The notes beneath the pieces were generated by a model. The model had not been told where the DNA came from and made no database searches. It worked only from the letters and a program-made list of their open reading frames with translations. This document shows, in pieces, positions 15,264-20,592 of a stretch of 20,592 bases of DNA; position 1 is the stretch's first letter, and the number at the start of each line of letters is the position of its first letter. This DNA comes from an uncultured Campylobacter sp. Lineage in GTDB: Bacteria; Campylobacterota; Campylobacteria; Campylobacterales; Campylobacteraceae. The translations under genes and the position numbers were made by a program. Where the stretch lies: positions 1 to 20,592 of the forward strand of contig UQCL01000039.1 in NCBI GenBank assembly GCA_900539505.1, written 5' to 3'.

Positions 15264-15601
15264 CACTTCTATTCGTTAAAGTATATTTAAATTTGCGCCA
15301 GCGAGTAAAATTTTGAGCTTTGCGAGTTCTCACACCGCTTTGCTTGCCTAGCACTTTCGTCTAGCTTGCGCGCCATTTATGCGGGAATTTTGCGTTTTTT
15401 TGGCATTTAGCTCCATATTTACAGCAAATGACAAAATTTTAGCTGTAAGCACGAAATTTGCAGCTATACTGTCAATTTGCCATTATTACAAAAATAGAAT
15501 TTATCTAGCGTATACAGAGAAGCCCTAAGCCGGCTGGCGGTAAAATTTGTATTTACAAATGCAAAAAATACGATAAAATTTACCGCGACGGCACCGTGGC
15601 G

Positions 15602-15704
15602 AATTCCAAGAATTCCAAGAATTCCAAGAATTCCAAGAATTCCAAGAATTCCAAGAATTCCAAGAATTCCAAGAATTCCAAGAATTCCAAGAATTCCAAG
15701 AATT
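15602..15704. repeat. 9-bp tandem repeat, eleven perfect copies
   Basis: AATTCCAAG is repeated eleven times without change (15602-15700), followed by a partial AATT. Each unit border forms GAATTC, so there are eleven such sites at exact 9-base spacing. The array lies 85 bases upstream of the hrcA -35 box and about 375 bases from atpB. Copy number of such perfect arrays can change by slippage, and because assembly of short reads can collapse them the true number may differ. Confidence 0.95.
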
Positions 15705-15787
15705 ACGCTCAGCTCAAAAAATCATAGTTAAAATTTTAGCAAACTCAGGACTTGATTGCTAAAATTTTATAAAATTTATATAAAAAC

Positions 15788-15808
15788 CTTGACATATTGC
15801 CACTCAAT
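15788..15808 (+). promoter_or_regulatory. HAIR-like candidate HspR operator over the hrcA -35 box
   Basis: CTTGACA, seven bases, ACTCAAT matches the HspR consensus CTTGAGT-N7-ACTCAAG at 11 of 14 defined positions with the exact spacing. It covers the -35 hexamer, the position expected for a repressor site. HspR represses hrcA-grpE-dnaK in C. jejuni. Confidence 0.5.
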
Positions 15809-15818
15809 GTTGTATAAT
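15789..15818 (+). promoter_or_regulatory. Strong sigma-70 promoter of hrcA-grpE-dnaK
   Basis: TTGACA (15789-15794), an 18-base spacer and TATAAT (15813-15818) match both consensus boxes perfectly. Such a complete promoter is unusual in Campylobacter, where -35 boxes are generally poor, and fits a strong promoter held down by repressors. Transcription would start near 15825, so the upstream ATG at 15756 cannot be the hrcA start. Confidence 0.85.
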
Positions 15819-15819
15819 A

Positions 15820-15846
15820 CTGGCAATCTTACCGAAAGAGTGCTAA
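15820..15846 (+). promoter_or_regulatory. CIRCE-like candidate HrcA operator
   Basis: The right half GAGTGCTAA (15838-15846) is an exact CIRCE half-site. With the canonical 9-base spacer the left half (15820-15828, CTGGCAATC) matches TTAGCACTC at 6 of 9. It lies between the -10 box and the hrcA start codon, so HrcA could repress its own operon. The degenerate left arm makes this less certain. Confidence 0.5.
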
Positions 15847-15848
15847 AA

Positions 15849-16637
15849 GTGAAAACGAATAAACGTGATATGATCCTGGAATCCATCATTTCCGCCTATC
15901 TCGATAGCAACACCCCGATCGGATCTTCAGAGCTGGGTGAGCGTATGGGCGTAGCGATGTCAGCGTCTAGCATCCGAATTTATTTTAAGCGCTTAAGCGA
16001 CGAGGGGGCTTTGACGCAGCTTCATGTAAGCGGTGGTAGAATCCCCACAGTTGCGACGATGCAGGATTACTGGCGCGCTAGGCTTAGCTTCGACGATGAG
16101 TTGAAAATAGACGATGCTCGCGAGCTAGAAGCGGTGCTTGAGGATTTTGAAATTTACTGTATGATTTTCAACGCCGAAAACGAAGCCCTAAGCGAAGTTA
16201 TCAATCACGATGATCGCTTCATAATCCTTACATTTAGAACGGATGAGATTATCTTAAAATACGATTTTAGAGTTTTTAAATTCTTATCAAATTTAATAGG
16301 AATTTCACTCGGAGATTTGGAGCTAGCTTCGATGCAGATCGGTCTGCGCGAGCTTAGCACCAAAATTAAAGAGCTAAAAAATTCTAAAATCGAATTTCTT
16401 TGTAACGAGGTCGTAGCATATAAAATTTTCAAAGACGAGCGGTTTAAAATTTTACTCAACCCCTCGATCGCCGTAAATTTTACTAAAAATTTGATCTTCG
16501 CGCCCTACTTCGAGTACGGATTTATGGGGATCAAACGCTCCGTGAAATTCGAAGGCGAGGATGCTACGATGATCTGCGCAGGCAGCGTTTACGAGAATTA
16601 CGAGAAATTTTTTAACTACGCTAAAGGAGTAGCATGA
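15849..16637 (+). CDS. hrcA: Heat-inducible transcription repressor HrcA (short form)
   Basis: A 262-residue HrcA, shorter than the roughly 340-residue Firmicute proteins but typical of Campylobacter. HrcA binds CIRCE operators and represses chaperone genes until heat stress occupies GroEL. The N-terminal winged helix (about 1-75) contains the family pattern MILESIISAYLDSNTPIGSSEL, followed by SASSIRIYFKRLSDEGALTQ and SGGRIPT; the remainder is the GAF-like dimer domain with a reduced insert. GTG at 15849 is chosen as start because AAAGAG lies about eight bases upstream and it falls just after the promoter; GTG at 15840 is too close to the ribosome site. The stop overlaps grpE by four bases (ATGA). 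It heads the operon hrcA-grpE-dnaK. Confidence 0.93.
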   Translation: MKTNKRDMILESIISAYLDSNTPIGSSELGERMGVAMSASSIRIYFKRLSDEGALTQLHVSGGRIPTVATMQDYWRARLSFDDELKIDDARELEAVLEDFEIYCMIFNAENEALSEVINHDDRFIILTFRTDEIILKYDFRVFKFLSNLIGISLGDLELASMQIGLRELSTKIKELKNSKIEFLCNEVVAYKIFKDERFKILLNPSIAVNFTKNLIFAPYFEYGFMGIKRSVKFEGEDATMICAGSVYENYEKFFNYAKGVA

Positions 16638-17209
16638 GCCATAAATTTAAAGAGCACGGCGATAAAAACGCAGCGTGCGATAGTGAAGAAAAAGAGGTTT
16701 GCGAGCAGTGCGCGTCAGAGGCGGGCGAGCCGCAAGAGGCGCAGACATGCGACGATACCGACGCGCAGATACAAAAGCTTCAAAACGAGCTGAGTGAGAT
16801 CACCGATAAATTTTACCGCGCCAATGCGGATTTTGAAAATCTCAAAAAACGTTTGGAAAAAGAAAAAGATAGCGCTGTTGCTTACGCTAGCGAGAGCTTT
16901 GCGAAGGATCTGCTGCCGATAATCGACGCGCTTGAGGAAGCCGCCAAAATTGATGTGGAAGGTAATGAGCTTGCGGATAAAATTGAGGTCGGCGTAAAAC
17001 AATGTCTAAGCCTTTTTACAAAGACTTTTGAAAAATACGGTATCGTTCCGATAGCGACGGATGCGGGATTCGATCCTAGCGTGCATAACGCGATCTCGAT
17101 GATCGAGGCAGAGGGTGCAAACTCGGGCGATATAGTTCAGGTCTATCAAAAAGGCTATATGTATAAGCAGCGCGTTTTGCGCGCCGCTATGGTAGTAGTG
17201 GCGAAATAA
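16634..17209 (+). CDS. grpE: Nucleotide exchange factor GrpE
   Basis: A 191-residue co-chaperone that releases ADP from DnaK. The acidic, unstructured N-terminus (1-45) is followed by the long dimerising coiled coil (about 46-100, QIQKLQNELSEITDKFYRAN, ADFENLKKRLEKEK), a four-helix part, and the C-terminal beta-wing with DPSVHNAISMIEAEG and YKQRVLRAAMVVVAK, which contacts DnaK. The N-terminal tail contains four cysteines (C15, C23, C26, C39), with a CxxC at 23-26, which is unusual for GrpE. AAAGGAG at 16623-16629 inside hrcA is the ribosome site, and the ATG overlaps the hrcA stop. Confidence 0.96.
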   Translation: MSHKFKEHGDKNAACDSEEKEVCEQCASEAGEPQEAQTCDDTDAQIQKLQNELSEITDKFYRANADFENLKKRLEKEKDSAVAYASESFAKDLLPIIDALEEAAKIDVEGNELADKIEVGVKQCLSLFTKTFEKYGIVPIATDAGFDPSVHNAISMIEAEGANSGDIVQVYQKGYMYKQRVLRAAMVVVAK

Positions 17210-17253
17210 TCGCTCAAATTTTAAAATTTTAAATTCAATACAAAGGATAACAA

Positions 17254-19128
17254 ATGGCAAAAGTCATAGGCATTGACCTAGGAACAACAAACTCGTGCGT
17301 AAGCATATTCGAACGCGGCGAGAGCAAGATCATACCGAATAAAGAGGGTAAAAACACCACTCCGTCGGTAGTCGCTTTCACCGACAAAGGCGAGGTTTTA
17401 GTAGGCGACAGCGCCAAGCGCCAAGCAGTCACCAACCCTGAAAAGACGATCTACTCGATCAAGCGCATCATGGGTCTTATGATGAATGAGAAAAACGCGC
17501 AGGAAGCCAAAAAGCGCCTACCGTATAAGATTATCGACCGAAATGGCGCGTGCGCGGTAGAGATCGCGGGCAAGGTTTATACGCCGCAAGAAATTTCAGC
17601 CAAGGTGCTAATCAAGCTAAAAGAGGACGCTGAGGCGTTTTTGGGCGAGCCGGTTGTCGATGCGGTTATAACCGTGCCTGCATATTTCAACGACAGCCAA
17701 AGAAAGGCAACAAAAGAAGCAGGAACGATCGCGGGCTTAAACGTGCTTCGCATCATCAACGAGCCGACCGCAGCGGCGCTTGCGTATGGACTGGATAAAA
17801 AAGAATCCGAAAAGATCGTAGTTTACGATCTGGGTGGCGGTACGTTCGACGTAACCGTGCTAGAAACCGGCGATAGCGTCGTAGAAGTTTTAGCTACCGG
17901 CGGTAATGCATTTTTGGGCGGCGATGATTTCGATAACAAACTGATCGACTTTTTAACCTCAGAATTTCAATCTGAAACAGGCATCGACTTGCGCGGCGAT
18001 GTCATGGCTATGCAACGCCTAAAAGAGGCTGCGGAAAACGCCAAAAAAGAGCTAAGCAGCGCGATGGAAACGACGGTAAATTTACCTTTCATTACCGCTG
18101 ACGCTACGGGTCCTAAACACCTGATGAAAACCATCACTAGAGCTAAATTTGAAAGTATGATCGATTCTTTAGTAGATGAGACCATAAGCACGCTTAAAAA
18201 GGTCGTAAGCGATGCAGGTCTTAGCATGAACGACATAAAAGAAGTCGTCATGGTTGGCGGCTCGACGCGTGTGCCTTTGGTGCAAGAGGAGGTCAAAAAG
18301 GCTTTCGGCAAGGAGTTAAATAAGAGCGTAAACCCTGACGAAGTCGTAGCTATCGGCGCGGCGATTCAAGGCGCGGTCATCAAAGGCGACGTAAAAGACG
18401 TGCTACTACTCGACGTCACTCCGCTAAGCCTCGGCATCGAAACCCTAGGCGGCGTGATGACTAAGATCATCGAAAAAGGAACTACAATACCTACGAAAAA
18501 ATCTCAAACCTTCTCGACTGCAGAGGATAACCAAAGCGCCGTTACGATCAACGTCTTGCAGGGCGAGCGCGAGTTCGCGAAAGATAACAAATCGCTAGGA
18601 AATTTCAACCTTGAGGGCATCATGCCCGCTCCTCGCGGCGTGCCGCAGATCGAGGTGGAATTTAACATCGACGCGAACGGAATTTTAACCGTTTCGGCAA
18701 AAGACAAAGCCACCGGCAAGGCAACCGACATCCGCATCACCGGCTCAAGCGGCTTAAGCGACGCCGAGATCGATAAAATGGTAAAGGATGCCGAGCTTCA
18801 CAAAGAGGAAGACAACAAGCGCAAAGAAACCGTCGAGGCGCGCAACCAAGCCGATAGCATCGCACATCAAACCGAAAAGAGCCTAAGCGAGATGGGCGAG
18901 AAGGTACCGGGCGATCTACGCGCTAAGATCGAGAGCGCGCTAAACGATCTAAAAGCCGTGCTAAAGGATGAAAACGCGAGCAAAGAAGCGATAAACTCTA
19001 AAGTAGAAGCCCTAAGCAAGGTCGCCGAGGATCTATACAAGGCTGCCAGCGCAAATCAGGGCGCACAAGGCGGATCGCAAAGCGGCGGTAAAAAAGACGA
19101 CGACGTCATCGACGCCGAAGTCGAATAA
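17254..19128 (+). CDS. dnaK: Molecular chaperone DnaK (Hsp70)
   Basis: A 624-residue full-length Hsp70 that binds unfolded polypeptides under ATP control with DnaJ and GrpE. The ATPase domain shows IDLGTTNS (6-13), VYDLGGGTFDVTVLE and VGGSTRVPLVQ. The interdomain linker VLLLDVTPLSLGIETLGG leads into the substrate-binding beta domain (with EDNQSAVTINVLQGER), then a helical lid and a Gly/Gln-rich disordered stretch ending in DDVIDAEVE, the usual bacterial tail. AAAGGA precedes the ATG. It lies 44 bases after grpE; this gap holds an AAATTTTAAAATTT palindrome but no promoter that I can see, so it is probably read from the hrcA promoter. dnaJ is not in the window. Confidence 0.99.
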   Translation: MAKVIGIDLGTTNSCVSIFERGESKIIPNKEGKNTTPSVVAFTDKGEVLVGDSAKRQAVTNPEKTIYSIKRIMGLMMNEKNAQEAKKRLPYKIIDRNGACAVEIAGKVYTPQEISAKVLIKLKEDAEAFLGEPVVDAVITVPAYFNDSQRKATKEAGTIAGLNVLRIINEPTAAALAYGLDKKESEKIVVYDLGGGTFDVTVLETGDSVVEVLATGGNAFLGGDDFDNKLIDFLTSEFQSETGIDLRGDVMAMQRLKEAAENAKKELSSAMETTVNLPFITADATGPKHLMKTITRAKFESMIDSLVDETISTLKKVVSDAGLSMNDIKEVVMVGGSTRVPLVQEEVKKAFGKELNKSVNPDEVVAIGAAIQGAVIKGDVKDVLLLDVTPLSLGIETLGGVMTKIIEKGTTIPTKKSQTFSTAEDNQSAVTINVLQGEREFAKDNKSLGNFNLEGIMPAPRGVPQIEVEFNIDANGILTVSAKDKATGKATDIRITGSSGLSDAEIDKMVKDAELHKEEDNKRKETVEARNQADSIAHQTEKSLSEMGEKVPGDLRAKIESALNDLKAVLKDENASKEAINSKVEALSKVAEDLYKAASANQGAQGGSQSGGKKDDDVIDAEVE

Positions 19129-19254
19129 CACCAGCGCAAAGTAAAATTTTATAACCGCGCGCTCGGTAGTTTTGCCTGCGCTTGAAAAGTAATTTTACCG
19201 GCGCGCGGCAGAAGCGACCCCATAAACCGCACATGAAATTTCATAGCTTCACAG

Positions 19255-19281
19255 GCTCGGGCGTTTTTCATACGCCCGAGC
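19255..19281 (+). terminator. GC-rich hairpin downstream of dnaK
   Basis: A 10-bp perfect stem (GCTCGGGCGT with ACGCCCGAGC) and a 7-base loop lie 126 bases after the dnaK stop. No T run follows, so it may be an mRNA 3'-end stabiliser or an imperfect terminator. Confidence 0.5.
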
Positions 19282-19594
19282 TTAACTGCAACTTCAAAAT
19301 TTAATTCCCAACAAATTAAAATTTGAGTCACACATAAATACTACTAAATTTTGCGCTGTATAAATCTCGCTAGACATTAGAGCATATCCGAACGCGACTG
19401 AAATTTATCCCCACTGATCCCAAATATAGCTGAAATTTTAAGCCTATCGCCTACAAACGAAGCTGCGATAAATTTAAATGTATGGCGAGAAAGTAAAAAA
19501 TGTATCGTAAAAAGACGCGGTAAGAAGCGCCGGTTAAATTTTAGAAGCAAAATAGCTAAATTTAAAGGCGCGCAGATTGATTTATGAAAAAGCG

Positions 19595-19627
19595 AAAGCC
19601 CAAAGGCGCGATTCGCCTTTGGGCTTT
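19595..19627 (-). terminator. Strong terminator of tupA, possibly bidirectional
   Basis: A 14-bp perfect stem (AAAGCCCAAAGGCG, 19595-19608, with its complement 19614-19627) and a 5-base loop begin 24 bases past the tupA stop. On the minus strand the stem runs into a T-rich tail (TTTCGCTTTTTC). It can also stop plus-strand transcripts from dnaK. Confidence 0.85.
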
Positions 19628-19651
19628 AAATTTAGCCTTATTTAGCTAGAG

Positions 19652-20470
19652 CTAATTCTTGCGAGTATTCGCATCAGGGGTGAAAAGCGGCTTATTTAGC
19701 AGCTTGAAATCGCCTACGAACTTCTGCCCCTTCTCGCTAGTGATCCATTTGATGAAGCGTTGCGCGTTTTCGTAGTCGGCTTTTGGGCAGTGCTTCGGAT
19801 TGACCGCGATTACGGAGTAAAAATTCTTCAGATCGTTATCGCCTTCGTTGATGATAACCATATCCGGATTTCCCTTTTTATTGTCCTCATATTTGATGTA
19901 GGTGCCGCGATCGGTGAAGGTCACGCCCTTTTGCTCGGCGGCTGCATTGATCGTAGCGATCATCCCTTGGCCGGTTTGGTTATACCACGCCTCATTTTCA
20001 GGCACGGCGCCCTCAACCTTTTTCCAAATTCCTTTCTCTTTGTTATCGGTGCCAGATTTGTCGCCGCGAGAGAAAAATTTAATCTTCTCCGCCTTGATTA
20101 GCTCAAACGAGCCTTTAAGATCCTTGCCTTTAAATTTAGGCGCGATCGATTTATCGGCAATGAGGATAAAATCATTATACATAACGGGCGTGCGATCAAC
20201 GCCGAAGCCTTTTTCTACAAATTCTTTCTCGACCTTCGGCGAATGCACGAAAAGTATATCCGCATCGCAGTTCTCGCCAAGCTTTAGAGCAGCACCCGTG
20301 CCTACCGCCGTCCATTTGACATCTACGCCGGTTTCCGCCTTATACGCAGGATAGATCGCGTCTAGCAAGCCCGTATTATCGGTGCTCGTTGTGGTTGCCA
20401 TTACCAAATCGTTATCGGCGGCAAAAAGGCTCGCACTAAGAGCGAGCGAAACAAAAAATATTTTTTTCAT
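19652..20470 (-). CDS. tupA: Tungstate-binding periplasmic protein TupA
   Basis: A 272-residue solute-binding protein of an ABC transporter for tungstate. A Sec signal peptide is clear: MKKIFFVSLALSASLFA with cleavage after A17 or nearby. The mature protein begins with the oxyanion-binding segment MATTTSTDNTGLLDAIYPAY; the TTTS at 26-29 is the TupA signature. Further family segments are TGAALKLGENCDADILFVHSP, VMYNDFILI, FFSRGDKSGTDNKE and YNQTGQGMIATI. The ATG at 20470 has AAAGGAG five bases upstream; a longer frame 19 codons upstream would add residues before the signal peptide and is rejected. The promoter carries a palindrome. A terminator follows closely, so tupB and tupC are not co-transcribed downstream, unlike the tupABC arrangement I recall in C. 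jejuni. Confidence 0.94.
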   Translation of the reverse strand: MKKIFFVSLALSASLFAADNDLVMATTTSTDNTGLLDAIYPAYKAETGVDVKWTAVGTGAALKLGENCDADILFVHSPKVEKEFVEKGFGVDRTPVMYNDFILIADKSIAPKFKGKDLKGSFELIKAEKIKFFSRGDKSGTDNKEKGIWKKVEGAVPENEAWYNQTGQGMIATINAAAEQKGVTFTDRGTYIKYEDNKKGNPDMVIINEGDNDLKNFYSVIAVNPKHCPKADYENAQRFIKWITSEKGQKFVGDFKLLNKPLFTPDANTRKN

Positions 20471-20487
20471 GTTATCTCCTTTAAAAA

Positions 20488-20506
20488 ATATGCTATTATA
20501 GCATAT
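20488..20506 (-). promoter_or_regulatory. Palindrome over an extended -10 box of tupA
   Basis: ATATGCTAT-T-ATAGCATAT is a perfect 9-bp inverted repeat around one base. Read on the minus strand its centre is TGCTATAAT, an extended -10 box, with the ribosome site and ATG right after. A protein bound here would block the promoter, so it is a candidate operator for an oxyanion- or metal-sensing repressor. Confidence 0.65.
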
Positions 20507-20546
20507 AAATTTGCCAGAATAGAACATTTAGGACACAATCTTGGAC

Positions 20547-20592
20547 CTGTCTCTTATACACATCTCCGAGCCCACGAGACTACGCTGCATCT
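20547..20592. other. Nextera adapter and i7 index (artefact)
   Basis: Starts with the Tn5 mosaic end CTGTCTCTTATACACATCT, then CCGAGCCCACGAGAC, then the eight bases TACGCTGC (from memory a standard Nextera i7 index) and ATCT, the first bases of the P7 flow-cell adapter. It is the same adapter as at the other end, in opposite orientation. Not genomic. Confidence 0.98.

Larger units (their letters stand above)
15227..15848. other. Divergent atpB/hrcA control region
   Basis: This 622-base region separates two divergent genes. The right 60 bases are the hrcA promoter with its operators, 15602-15704 is the 9-bp tandem array, and the left end holds the atpB promoter. The middle (about 15290-15600) shows no gene. 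One frame running through the array stays open from a stop near 15500 to 15732 and reads (Asn-Ser-Lys)n in the repeat, but it has no usable start codon with a ribosome site. Confidence 0.6.
19129..19651. other. Convergent intergenic region between dnaK and tupA
   Basis: The 523 bases between two converging genes contain no credible coding frame. Two good hairpins lie at 19255-19281 and 19595-19627, the second close to tupA. The middle is A/T-rich with AAATTT words. Confidence 0.7.

Noticed and set aside
15601..15704. CRISPR array
   Set aside because: Units are 9 bp and directly adjacent, with no spacers; there are no cas genes in the window.
15756..15848. N-terminal extension of HrcA from ATG at 15756
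   Set aside because: That ATG lies upstream of a consensus promoter whose transcript would not contain it, and the extra residues do not resemble HrcA.
17577..18740. Minus-strand frames opposite dnaK
   Set aside because: They are complementary-strand shadows of dnaK without ribosome sites.

Overview
The window looks like chromosomal DNA from a Campylobacter of moderate GC content. Several things point there: the gene content (a short HrcA of about 262 aa, an RpoD with an acidic insert, TupA, an Asp/Glu-tRNA amidotransferase), the abundance of AAATTT/TAAATTT words between genes, and gene neighbourhoods that from memory match C. jejuni (Cj0787-Cj0788/ciaD-cca; atpB-Cj1203c; gatB-gpsA; hrcA-grpE-dnaK). 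Codon use is clearly more GC-rich than in C. jejuni, so an oral species such as C. gracilis or one of the C. rectus/showae/curvus group is more likely; this is inference. Both ends (1-43 and 20547-20592) are Illumina Nextera adapter, not genome, so the real insert is 44-20546.

Layout. 44-3552 (minus): one probable operon leuD-leuB-small Cj0787-like gene-ciaD-like gene-cca, with cca cut off by the contig end. 3553-3969: divergent control region. 3970-5850 (plus): rpoD. 6050-6619 (plus): a DJ-1/PfpI-family gene. 6620-7415: no recognisable gene. 7416-8864 (minus): a DKNYY-repeat membrane protein, probably read from a leaderless mRNA. 9033-10274 (minus): a uracil/xanthine permease with a striking nested inverted repeat in its leader. 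10882-11772 (minus): gpsA, with a 16-bp tandem repeat array just upstream. 12796-14217 (minus): gatB. 14332-15226 (minus): atpB and an overlapping small membrane protein. 15849-19128 (plus): the heat-shock operon hrcA-grpE-dnaK, with a strong sigma-70 promoter overlapped by candidate HspR and HrcA operators and, further upstream, an 11-copy 9-bp tandem repeat. 19652-20470 (minus): tupA, with a palindrome over its promoter and a strong terminator.

Most genes are housekeeping: leucine synthesis (leuDB), primary sigma factor, phospholipid precursor (gpsA), tRNA-dependent amide synthesis (gatB), CCA-end repair (cca), F0 ATP synthase, chaperones, and uptake of pyrimidine/purine bases and of tungstate. 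No CRISPR array, phage, insertion sequence, rRNA or tRNA was seen. The non-routine material lies between the genes and in the ciaD-like gene. Two minisatellites (9 bp x 11 and 16 bp x 4 plus degenerate flanks), several palindromes, and the Asn-Phe/Asn-Ser repeats of the ciaD-like protein all share the six-base word RAATTY, which in C. jejuni is reported as a methylated word needed for natural transformation. Whether that link means anything here is a hypothesis.
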